Shown piece after piece: positions 1-10,000 of a stretch of 64,000 nucleotides of DNA; position 1 is the first letter of the stretch; every line of letters begins with the position of its first letter. This DNA is from Lysinibacillus xylanilyticus (lineage in GTDB: Bacteria > Bacillota > Bacilli > Bacillales_A > Planococcaceae), in assembly GCF_001183605.1 (NCBI RefSeq), contig NZ_LFXJ01000005.1, forward strand, positions 434,001 to 498,000. Reading direction: 5' to 3'. A program made the translations under genes and the position numbers. The notes under the pieces are model-generated. The model was not told the DNA's origin, did not search any database, and worked only from the letters and a program-made list of their open reading frames with translations.

Positions 1-1
1 A

Positions 2-3000
2 AAGCCTTTAAAGAAGGCTCTTGCAGACGGTGATCATATTTATTCTGTTATTAAGGGAAGTGCGATTAATCAAGATGGAGCTTCTATGGGTATTACTGCT
101 CCGAACCCAGATGCTCAAACAGAGGTCATCTTAAAAGCTTGGGAAAAGGCAGGTATTAATCCAGAAGAACTTGCATTTGTTGAGGCACATGGAACGGGAA
201 CAGCACTCGGGGACCCAATTGAAATTGATGCGTTACAACGGGCATTTAAGCAGTATACGGAGAAAAAACAATTTTGTGCAATTGGATCTGTTAAGTCAAA
301 TACAGGGCATTTATTTGAAGGAGCGGGCTTAGCGAGCCTTATCAAAGCGGCTCTTTCATTAAAAAACAAAGAAATTCCAGCGTCACTTAATTTTAACATA
401 CCAAATAACAAAATAAATTTTGCAGAATCCTCTGTTTATGTCAATACGAAATTGAAAAAATGGAACGGACAAGCAGAACGTATGAAAGGAGCTGTCAGTT
501 CGTTTGGTTTTAGTGGCACGAACTGTCATGTCGTTTTAGAGGAACCACCTCTCAGAGAGGAATCACAGGAAAGTCCTGTACCAAATCTTCTAACGTTATC
601 GGCTAGAAGTGAAGAAGCATTAAAACAACTAATCGTACAATACAAGAAGTTTTTCAACTCTACTCCATCATTGAATAAAACTAACATCTGCTTCACAAGT
701 AACACTGGTAGAGACCATTTTAACTATCGATTAGCTTTAGTTGTGAACACTAGACAGGAATTGATCCAGCAATTTGAAAAGATTAATGTAAGTGATTTGA
801 ATAGTAATCCGAATGAGGGTGTATTCTATGGTGTATTCCATGAAATCTCAAGTGTAATTGGTGAATCGAAGAGTGGTCAATTAACGGCAAGGAAGAAACA
901 GGAACTAAATCGAAAAGTGAAGGAAAAACTAGCTGATTTAGAACTAGCTGATGTAAATACTGAATTATTAGGAGAAGTTGGTCAGCTTTATGTAAGTGGG
1001 GCTGATATTGATTGGGAAGTTTTATATGATCAATCCAGTGTCCAAAAGGTTAGTTTACCGACATATATCTTTGATCAAGTTCGCTGTTGGTTAGATATGC
1101 CAGATGGTAGAAAAGCAGGCAGTATAACAGAGGAACCTGACCAGTTCTATACGATGGCATGGCAAGTTGAAAAGCTTAAGGGCAACTTAAAAAGAACGGA
1201 AGATAACAATGTATTAATCTTTAGTGGAGAAGATGAAAGAAGTAAAAAGGTAGTAGATTATTACAAGGAATCTGGAGTAAAGGTAATCCAAGTAAAGCTA
1301 GGTTCAGACTTTGAAAAAATAAGTAATGAACAATTCATGATCACAGGCCATCAAGAGGACTATGTCAAACTGTTTGATGAGTTGAAGTCAATAAAAATTA
1401 ATAAGATTATACACATGTTTACTGTCGAGCCTAGATATAGTATGACGAATATTAATCAATTAGAAGAATCACAGCATATAGGGGTATATAGTCTATTTTA
1501 TTTAACAAAATCGATAGCTTTACATGATATTACGTGGGAAATAGATGTAGCTTTAGTTTCATCTTATGTACATGAAGTTAATGGATTTGAAGAAGAAATT
1601 ATTCCAGAGCAAGCTACTTTAGAAGGTTTTGGAAAGGTCGTTCGTAAAGAGCACCCTAATTTAATTTGTCGCTTCATTGATATTGATCGACATACTTCTA
1701 TGGAGAGTCTTAGTAATGAATTGGATTCAGAAATCGAATGGTACAATGTTGCGTTCAGAAAAGATGTCCGTTACGTTGAAGTGTTTAAAGAGATTAATGA
1801 GTATATTGCTGATGAAAGACCAATCGAGATATCAAGTGATGGTGTGTATGTCATTACTGGTGGTGCTGGTGGAATTGGTCTAGAAGTCAGCAAATACTTA
1901 GCTTCTAATCAGAAAGTAAATCTAGCTTTACTGAATAGATCAAGTCTCCCACCAAGAGAAGATTGGGATCGATTCAATCAGATAGAAGAAGACCAATCAA
2001 TCATCCGAAAAATCCGCGAATTCCAAGAAATTGAACAAAATGGAAGTGCCGTAGACTATTACAGTGTAAATGTTACAGATGAGATCGCAGTTGAACAAGT
2101 ATTTTCTGAATTAAGGGAAAAGTATGGAAAAATAAATGGAATTGTACATGCTGCTGGGGTTGGAGGAGCCGAGCCGATTTCAACACGAACTATAGAGAAT
2201 TTCAACCAGGTATTTACACCAAAAGTTCATGGGACATGGATACTGGATAAGGTTTCCCAATCTGATGATTTGGATTTCTTCCTATTATTTTCCTCCATTG
2301 CAACTATGTTTAGCATGCCAGGACAAGGGGATTATATTGCAGCGAATGCGTATCTCGATTCCTATACCGCATACCGCAACAAACAGGGGAAACGAACGAT
2401 CACTATTAACTGGTCTACTTGGAAAGAAACCGGTATGTCAGTACATCATAACTTCAACATAGATACTTTATTCAAAGCAATTCTTACCAAAGATGCAATT
2501 AATGGGCTACAAAAGATTTTGAATCTTGATGTCCCACGGACGTTAATTGGTGAACTCAATTATGAAAGTAAAATCATATTCTTGCTAGATAAGTTTTCTA
2601 CCAAACTTTCCGAAAAAATTCATCACAAGTTTATAGAGGTGACTGGACAGAAAATTAAAAAACAACGAAAGAAAAACAAAATGGACGACCATTCAGTAGA
2701 ATTGGTTCTGTCTGGTAGAGATGAAGATGAATATATGGAAACCGAAAAAATCATTGCCGGTATTTGTAAAGACGTACTAGGTTTTGATGAAATCAATATT
2801 TATGATAATTTCTTTGAATTGGGAGCTGATTCTATACTGCTAACTCGTATGCATCAGCATTTAGATGAGAAATTCCCAGGTGCTGTAGCTGTGACTGACA
2901 TATTTGAGTATACTTCCATTTTCGCTTTAGCCGAATACATTAATGCCAATCAAAAGGAGCAGGATTCGGAGCCAAATGTGATTAAGAAGCAAAAAGATAT

Positions 3001-3088
3001 TGATCATGATGTGCGAAATATTTTCGATAGTATTGAAGAGGAAAGTTTGAGTATGGAGGATGCTATTAACCTGTTAAAGGATATATAG
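2..3088 (+). CDS. Trans-AT type polyketide synthase, KS-KR-ACP (5' end outside window)
   Basis: The reading frame is open from base 2, so this is the C-terminal part of a larger protein. Visible first is the end of a ketosynthase with HGTGT near residue 63 and KSNTGH near residue 98, then GFSGTNCH. A KS-to-KR linker and the structural half of a ketoreductase follow, then the catalytic KR half with GGAGGIG near residue 620 and the Ser...Tyr...Asn set (FSSIA, GQGDYIAANAY) near 764-782. The ACP carries GADSI with the phosphopantetheine Ser near residue 944, and the protein ends in a short helical tail. There is no AT, DH or ER domain, so malonyl-type units must come from a stand-alone AT (14549-15832). 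The module should leave a beta-hydroxyl. It lies 15 bp upstream of the next PKS gene. The active-site Cys of the KS is outside the window. Confidence 0.93.
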   Translation, partial: KPLKKALADGDHIYSVIKGSAINQDGASMGITAPNPDAQTEVILKAWEKAGINPEELAFVEAHGTGTALGDPIEIDALQRAFKQYTEKKQFCAIGSVKSNTGHLFEGAGLASLIKAALSLKNKEIPASLNFNIPNNKINFAESSVYVNTKLKKWNGQAERMKGAVSSFGFSGTNCHVVLEEPPLREESQESPVPNLLTLSARSEEALKQLIVQYKKFFNSTPSLNKTNICFTSNTGRDHFNYRLALVVNTRQELIQQFEKINVSDLNSNPNEGVFYGVFHEISSVIGESKSGQLTARKKQELNRKVKEKLADLELADVNTELLGEVGQLYVSGADIDWEVLYDQSSVQKVSLPTYIFDQVRCWLDMPDGRKAGSITEEPDQFYTMAWQVEKLKGNLKRTEDNNVLIFSGEDERSKKVVDYYKESGVKVIQVKLGSDFEKISNEQFMITGHQEDYVKLFDELKSIKINKIIHMFTVEPRYSMTNINQLEESQHIGVYSLFYLTKSIALHDITWEIDVALVSSYVHEVNGFEEEIIPEQATLEGFGKVVRKEHPNLICRFIDIDRHTSMESLSNELDSEIEWYNVAFRKDVRYVEVFKEINEYIADERPIEISSDGVYVITGGAGGIGLEVSKYLASNQKVNLALLNRSSLPPREDWDRFNQIEEDQSIIRKIREFQEIEQNGSAVDYYSVNVTDEIAVEQVFSELREKYGKINGIVHAAGVGGAEPISTRTIENFNQVFTPKVHGTWILDKVSQSDDLDFFLLFSSIATMFSMPGQGDYIAANAYLDSYTAYRNKQGKRTITINWSTWKETGMSVHHNFNIDTLFKAILTKDAINGLQKILNLDVPRTLIGELNYESKIIFLLDKFSTKLSEKIHHKFIEVTGQKIKKQRKKNKMDDHSVELVLSGRDEDEYMETEKIIAGICKDVLGFDEINIYDNFFELGADSILLTRMHQHLDEKFPGAVAVTDIFEYTSIFALAEYINANQKEQDSEPNVIKKQKDIDHDVRNIFDSIEEESLSMEDAINLLKDI

Positions 3089-3103
3089 CATCCTGCAGGG
3101 GGG

Positions 3104-6100
3104 ATGTCTGTGGATAAGCTACTAGAGTTTATTATTAATGATACAAAAGATGGGAAAATCGATAAGGAATCTGCTATTCATTTAGTAAAGTTGCTAAAAC
3201 AGTCTGATATAAAAGAAAATCAGCATATTGCAATTATTGGTATATCAGGAAAGATGCCATTAGCAAATGATGTTGAAGAGTACTGGAGCAATATAAGTAA
3301 TGGCTTAGATTGTGTGAGTCCGATGACTAAATCTAGGGAACAAGATCTTGTTGACTATCTTCGTTTTACAAATACACCTGAAGAACAAATTAAGTTCTGT
3401 GAGTATGGTTTTATGGAGGAAATAGACAAGTTTGACTATTCATTCTTTCGTCTTTCCTATAAAGAAGCTGGGCTTATGGATCCAAACCAACGAATGTTTC
3501 TCGAAACAGCTTGGCATGCGATAGAAGACGCTGGTTATGGAGGAAACAAACTTAAAGGTAGCAATACGGGAGTTTATGTTGGCTTTGCAAGTAGCTTACG
3601 AGATCTTTATTTGAAGCAAGTTTACGATGTTGACCCGACTTATATTCCTCTTTCAATGGTAGGTAACTTATCTGCCGTTTTACCAAGCAGAATTTCTTAT
3701 TTACTAGATTTAAAGGGACCGAGCATGCTGATAGATACGGCATGTTCCTCTTCCCTTGTTGCTATAGCAACAGCATGTGACGCTATAAGAAACCAAAAAT
3801 GTGATTTAGCCATCGCTGGAGGTATCAAGATTAACTTGTTACCTCTAGAAAATGAGCTTTTCCAAGTAGGTATAGAATCCTCTGATAGTAGGACAAGAGC
3901 ATTTAATCATATATCTGATGGTTCGGGAATTGGTGAAGGGGTAGCAGCTGTAGTCCTAAAACCATTAAAGCAGGCTTTGAAGGATGGTGACAATATTTAC
4001 GGGGTCATAAAAGGCTACGCAACAAATCAAGATGGAAATTCTGTGGGTATAACAGCTCCAAATCCCGCAGCACAGACCGATGTCTTGGTAAGCGCTTGGG
4101 AAGATTCGGGGGTAGATCCTGAAACAATCACATACATAGAAACACACGGTACTGGCACACCACTTGGAGATCCTATTGAGGTTAAAGGCATTACAAACGC
4201 ATTTAAACAATTCACTGAAAAACCCCAATTTTGCGCGATAAGTTCGGTGAAATCTAATGTTGGCCATTCTTCGGAGGCTGCAGGAATACTAAGTGTATTA
4301 AAAGGAGTAATGGCACTCAAACATAAAATGTTACCGCCAAGCTTATTTTTCACATATCCGAACCAGTCAATTAAGTTTAGTGACTCTGCAGTATATGTTA
4401 ATTCAAGAATGAGAGAATGGGAGGTGGAAGATCATCCAAGACGATGTGGTGTAAGTTCTTTTGGAATTAGTGGAACCAACTGTCATATAGTACTGGAGGA
4501 AGCACCAAATATACAGATAGAGGGACGTTTTATTCCTTCATATGATGTGTTGGCACTCTCTGCCGGTCATGAAAACGGATTGAAATCTCTTATTCAGCAG
4601 TATGTGGAATTGTTAGAACAGGATAGTTCGATTGACCCGTGGGATGTCTCCTTCACCGCGAATACGGGTAGAGGTCATTATAATCATAGACTTGCAGTTG
4701 TATATAAAAATCGAGATGACCTACTAAGGCAATTAAAAGATGCGTGCAATAAAGATTTAAAAAGTAATAAATACTACTCTTATTTCAAGGTAGTTCCGTC
4801 CCATAAATTAAATAGGGAGAAAAACGATTTTGAGTTAACGGAAGAAGAACGTATTGGATTAGATAAGAAAGCAAATAAAGTAATAGAATCTATACTATCA
4901 ACTGATTTTACTAATGGTGATGCCTTCTATCGACTTTGTAATCTTTATAAAGCAGGGGCTAACATCGATTGGGATTCCCTTTATAGAAATGTAAAACGAT
5001 TAAAGGTAAGTTTGCCGGGATACCCTTTTGAACGAACGAGGTGTTGGATTGATATACCTCAGACCGAGGGAAATATATTAGAGCTAGAGGAAGATAAGTA
5101 CTATTCCATCGTCTGGAACAACGAAGAGATGGATAATCACTATGAATCTAGTAATGAGGGTACTATTCTAATTTTCAAAGATAAGAAAGGATATTGGAGT
5201 AAATTCTCTTCAGCATTTAAGGAAAATGGCAATCGTGTCTGTTATATAGACTTTGGAGAAAGTTTCGAACGAGTGAATGAAGATAATTTTATCATTTCTG
5301 GAAATGAAAAGGACTATGAAAGTCTCATTGAATTGTTACAAGAAAAGAACCTTACTCGGATTATTCATTTGTCGTCCATATATGGTGAGGAAGAAGTATA
5401 TACGTTAGACGACTTAAAAAATAACCAAAATCATGGTGTTTATTCTATGTTCTTTCTAGTTAAAGCGTTGGTAAAGGGTGGGCTAGATCAGAGCATTAAT
5501 ATTAATGTTATTTCCGAGTATGTAGCTGAAGTGACAGGGAAAGAAAATAAGATTTACCCAGAGAATGCACCACTTTTTGGTATCGGTAAGACGATAAATC
5601 AAGAACATCCAACGATAAAGATCAAATGTATGGACATCGATAATCAGGTGGAAGTTGAAAGTTTGATGGCAGAAATGGGCGTTCAAGATGAAATATACCA
5701 GGTTGCTTTCAGAAATGGAAAAAGGTATGTGGAAGAATTCAGGGAAATTCAGATGGATGATTTGGAAGATCGACCGGTAGAAATCAAAGACCAAGGGGTA
5801 TATTTGATAACTGGCGGTAGTGGTGGTATTGGACTTGAAATGGCAGAATGGTTAGCCTCTCAGAGGCCAGTTCGCATTGCGTTGATAGGTAGAACCCTTT
5901 TACCTGAAAGAACAGAGTGGGACCAATTACTAGAACAAGGTGACAGTCATCGAGTTTCCAGAATGATCAACAGAATTAAAAAAATTGAAGAAATGGGCTC
6001 ATATGTTCATTACTTTAGCGCAGATATTTCTAATGAGAAGGCAGTTCGATCGATCATTAATGAACTGAAACAGAAATACGGAAATATACAAGGTGTTATT

Positions 6101-7030
6101 CATGCGGCAGGTGTACCAGGTGATGGATTCTTGTTTAAGAAAGACCCTGATGTATTTGATACAGTTCTGTTTCCAAAAGTATATGGTACATGGGTCATCC
6201 ATCATGTAACTAAGGATGAGAATCTCGATTTCTTTGTCATGTTTTCTTCAGGTCAATCCATCTTAAGTGAGCCGGGGCATGGTGACTATACAGCTGCAAA
6301 TGCTTATTTGGATTCATTCTCGTCTTATAGGAAAAAGTTGGGGTTAAAAACGTTAACAATAAATTGGACAACATGGAAAGAGACAGGGATGGCTGTTAAC
6401 TATGGGTTCAACTATGATGCGCTTTTCAAAGCAATTACTATTGATTATGCACTAGAAGGTTTCCAAGAGGTTCTTAACAAAAATATTAACCGTGTATTAA
6501 TTGGAGAATTTAGTTATAATCCACGATTTTTGTATATGTTGGATAGACTTCCGTTTAAACTTTCTAGCAAGTTAAGAGAAAAATCACAGAAAGTGTTGGA
6601 TTCTCATAGTAATGATGAAAAAACAAAACGTCAGAATAAATCAACAAGAAAAGTGGACAAGGTTGAACTATCAGGAAGAGAAGATAAAGAATTTTCAGAG
6701 ATAGAGGTAAAGGTAGCGACAATTTACAACGAAGTTCTGGGATATACGGAAATAGATATTCACGACAGCTTTTTTGAACTCGGCGGGGATTCAGTCATGT
6801 TAAATAGAATGCATGCGATCCTTGAGCAGGAATTTCCTAATGCAATAAAGTTAATTGATTTATTTAACTATACAACAATCGCTTCACTCTCAAAGTTTAT
6901 TGCTGAAAAAACTGGAGTGTCAATACAGGAAGAAGGAAACGATGACATGGATGAGTTGAATAAAATGCTCGATGATCTAAGCGCAGGTAATCTAAGTATT
7001 GACGCAGCAATCGAGAAAATAAACCAATAG
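3104..7030 (+). CDS. Trans-AT type polyketide synthase, complete KS-KR-ACP protein
   Basis: The N-terminal 35 residues form a charged helical segment typical of docking regions. A complete ketosynthase follows, with active-site Cys about residue 214 (DTACSSS), HGTGT and KSNVGH. After a linker comes a two-part ketoreductase (GGSGGIG near 905, FSSGQ and GHGDYTAANAY near 1048-1065), then an ACP with GGDSV, Ser about residue 1230. The C-terminal tail (SIDAAIEKI) resembles that of the preceding protein. No AT, DH or ER is present. The KR has PGDG where the B-type LDD motif would sit, unlike the GGAE of its two neighbours, so its alcohol may have the opposite configuration; this is inference. The ATG at 3104 directly abuts GGGGGG, whereas the GTG at 3110 has a normal 6-nt spacing, so translation may begin at 3110. 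Confidence 0.95.
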   Translation: MSVDKLLEFIINDTKDGKIDKESAIHLVKLLKQSDIKENQHIAIIGISGKMPLANDVEEYWSNISNGLDCVSPMTKSREQDLVDYLRFTNTPEEQIKFCEYGFMEEIDKFDYSFFRLSYKEAGLMDPNQRMFLETAWHAIEDAGYGGNKLKGSNTGVYVGFASSLRDLYLKQVYDVDPTYIPLSMVGNLSAVLPSRISYLLDLKGPSMLIDTACSSSLVAIATACDAIRNQKCDLAIAGGIKINLLPLENELFQVGIESSDSRTRAFNHISDGSGIGEGVAAVVLKPLKQALKDGDNIYGVIKGYATNQDGNSVGITAPNPAAQTDVLVSAWEDSGVDPETITYIETHGTGTPLGDPIEVKGITNAFKQFTEKPQFCAISSVKSNVGHSSEAAGILSVLKGVMALKHKMLPPSLFFTYPNQSIKFSDSAVYVNSRMREWEVEDHPRRCGVSSFGISGTNCHIVLEEAPNIQIEGRFIPSYDVLALSAGHENGLKSLIQQYVELLEQDSSIDPWDVSFTANTGRGHYNHRLAVVYKNRDDLLRQLKDACNKDLKSNKYYSYFKVVPSHKLNREKNDFELTEEERIGLDKKANKVIESILSTDFTNGDAFYRLCNLYKAGANIDWDSLYRNVKRLKVSLPGYPFERTRCWIDIPQTEGNILELEEDKYYSIVWNNEEMDNHYESSNEGTILIFKDKKGYWSKFSSAFKENGNRVCYIDFGESFERVNEDNFIISGNEKDYESLIELLQEKNLTRIIHLSSIYGEEEVYTLDDLKNNQNHGVYSMFFLVKALVKGGLDQSININVISEYVAEVTGKENKIYPENAPLFGIGKTINQEHPTIKIKCMDIDNQVEVESLMAEMGVQDEIYQVAFRNGKRYVEEFREIQMDDLEDRPVEIKDQGVYLITGGSGGIGLEMAEWLASQRPVRIALIGRTLLPERTEWDQLLEQGDSHRVSRMINRIKKIEEMGSYVHYFSADISNEKAVRSIINELKQKYGNIQGVIHAAGVPGDGFLFKKDPDVFDTVLFPKVYGTWVIHHVTKDENLDFFVMFSSGQSILSEPGHGDYTAANAYLDSFSSYRKKLGLKTLTINWTTWKETGMAVNYGFNYDALFKAITIDYALEGFQEVLNKNINRVLIGEFSYNPRFLYMLDRLPFKLSSKLREKSQKVLDSHSNDEKTKRQNKSTRKVDKVELSGREDKEFSEIEVKVATIYNEVLGYTEIDIHDSFFELGGDSVMLNRMHAILEQEFPNAIKLIDLFNYTTIASLSKFIAEKTGVSIQEEGNDDMDELNKMLDDLSAGNLSIDAAIEKINQ

Positions 7031-7054
7031 GAAAGTTGGTGAAATAAAATTTCA

Positions 7055-10000
7055 ATGCAAAAACTACTCAGGATTATTTTAGAAAACACTCAAGCAGGTA
7101 ATATTGATAAACAAACAGCGGCAAAGATGCTTCATACTTTACAAAATGAAATCTTGGCGACCTCCATTCAAGAAGATATTGCAATTGTTGGCATAGCAGG
7201 AGAATTGCCTGTATGTAATAGTATCGATGAATATTGGGAGGGGATAAATAACAGTATTGATTTTATAGGAGATTTCCCGGAAACAAGAAAACAGGACATT
7301 GATAAGTATATTAACTATTCAGGACTTGAAGACTTAGACGAAGTTAAATATCTACAAGGTGCCTATATAAATGAAATTGATAAATTTGACTATCGGCTTT
7401 TTCGTTTGTCCCCAAATGAAGCTAGTTTAATGGATCCATACCAGCGATTATTCTTACAAGTAGCCTACAAGGCAATCGAAGATGGAGGGTATAACAAATC
7501 GTCTATAGCTGGGACTAGAACCGGGGTTTTTGTTGGATATGCAAGTAATGCTAAAGATAGCTATCAAAAAATGATTTATGATACAGACGTTTCTCTAATG
7601 GCTGCAGCTGCTGTCGGTAATGTAACAGCTATGATACCTAGTCGAATTTCATATTTGCTGGACTTGAAGGGTCCGTCCATGGTCATTGATACTGCCTGTT
7701 CTTCCTCATTAGTATCTGTACATTTAGCGTGTGAAGCTATTAAGAATCAGGATTGTGATATGGCTATAGCGGGTGGTATAAGAATGAACTTGCTTCCATT
7801 AGATAAAGAATACATGAAATTCGGTATCGAATCTACTGATGGAAGAACGAGATCATTCGATGACCAATCTGATGGTTCTGGTATGGGAGAAGGGGTAGTG
7901 GCAGTTCTACTAAAACCACTACGTAAAGCAAAGCGAGATCGGGATAACATCTATGCGGTAATTAAGGGCAGTGCAATCAATCAAGATGGAACGTCCATCG
8001 GAATCACAGCACCAAACCCTGACTCTCAAATGGATGTGATTTTAAAAGCCTGGGAAAAAGCAGAGATTAACCCTGAAACTTTAAGCTATATTGAAGCGCA
8101 TGGAACGGGAACTGCTTTAGGGGACCCAATTGAAATAGATGGATTAATAAGAGCTTTTAGAAAACATACGGATAAGCATCAATTTTGTGCGATAGGAACA
8201 GTGAAATCTAATGTAGGTCATTTATACGAGAGTGCAGGTCTAGTAGGATTATTGAAATGTATTATGATGCTAAAAAATAAAACCATTCCACCTAGCATTA
8301 ATTTTAACAAACCAAACTCAAAAATTGATTTTAGCCAGTCGCCTTTGTATGTAAATAGTAGAAATAGAGAATGGTTAGCTGGAGATAGTGCTAGAAGATG
8401 TGGGCTGAGCTCCTTTGGTTTTAGTGGAACGAATTGTCATCTTGTTCTAGAAGAAGCTCCTGAACTGCCTAGAGTGGGGAAAAGTTCAAAAGTACATCTA
8501 TTTTTGATATCTGCTCAAAGTAAACACCAATTGATCGAATTAATCGACAATTATCTTCAGTTTTTGAAGAAACCTCATAATGTTGAAATTGGAGATGTTT
8601 GTTATACCGCTAATGTTGGAAGAAATCATCAAAGTTATAGATGTGCTATTGTTATCGATACGTTAGAGGAATTAAAGGAAAAGCTTAAAATCATACGAGA
8701 CGGGTTGAATTTAATCAATGATTTAAGTGGACAGTCTATATATGTAAATGAACATAGAGTGGTACCACAAAATAAAATGAATCGTACTAAAGTAGAAATT
8801 ACGGAAAGTGAAAGGCTTGAACTTGGCAAACAATCAGCTACTATTATTCAGAATTTTATAAGTTCCGATAGGGAGGACCATAAAAGCCTAACGGAATTAG
8901 CGGAGTTGTATTCACGAGGTGCCGAAGTACAGTGGGACAAATTGTATAAGGACGAAGCTGTGAGAAAAATTAGTGCACCAGGTTATCCTTATGAGAGAAA
9001 TAGGTGTTGGTTTGAAGTACCAGAAGGTAAACAGTTAACACGTAACACAGATAAGCCTGACAAGTTTTTTACCATTGGGTGGGCTGTAGAGAAGTTACCA
9101 GAAGAGAATAAGCAGGTCATGGATGGAACTATTATGGTATTTAAAGGAGAGTCGGAGCTGTGTCAAGAAATGCTCAATGAACTTTCAGCTTCTCCATGTG
9201 ATGTGATTACCGTAGAAAAGGGTCCATCATTTAAACAAATCAATCCGAATGAGTACATTATTTCTGGATCAGAGGTGGACTACCTACACCTCTTACGTAA
9301 TGTGAAGGATCGGCAGGTTACGAGAATCATCCATATGATGACAATTCAAGATGGTAGATCAATCCGTTCAATTACTGATCTTGAAGAGAGCCAACAAAAC
9401 GGAGTATTAAGCTTATTTTATTTGACAAAAGCGTTTGCGAAAATGGAGATCACTAATGAAATAGATATTTTATTAATTTCGGATTATACCACTCAAGTAA
9501 ATGGCTTTGAAGAGCGTATTAAGCCTGAGAACATCACTTTGTTAGGTATTGGTAAAGTAGTGAGAAAAGAACATCAGAATTTATTGTGTCGTTGCATCGA
9601 TGTAGATGATAGCACAACTGCAACAGAGATTATCGACGAAATAAATGCCAATACAGAATGGATGAATGTCGCATATCGAAGAGGGGTTAGATATGTAGAG
9701 GAGTTTAAGGAAATAGAACTGGATTTAGAACCATCTAAACCGTTAGAGATAAGAGAGAATGGTGTTTATGTAATTACAGGAGGAGCTAGTGGGATTGGTC
9801 TTGAAGTTTCAAAGTACCTTGCTTCTACCGAGCAAGTATCCCTTGTTTTAATTAATAAAACACCATTACCAGAACGTACAGAATGGGAGAGGATTTTAGA
9901 ACAAGGGCAAGATCAGAACACAATTACAAGAATTAAAGGTATCCATGAAATAGAAGCTCTAGGTGCCGAAGTAACGTATTATAGTGCGGATATAGGCAAT

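Noticed and set aside
5483..5794. 103-residue minus-strand ORF within the second PKS gene
   Set aside because: Lies wholly antisense to a well-supported coding region, without its own expression signals.
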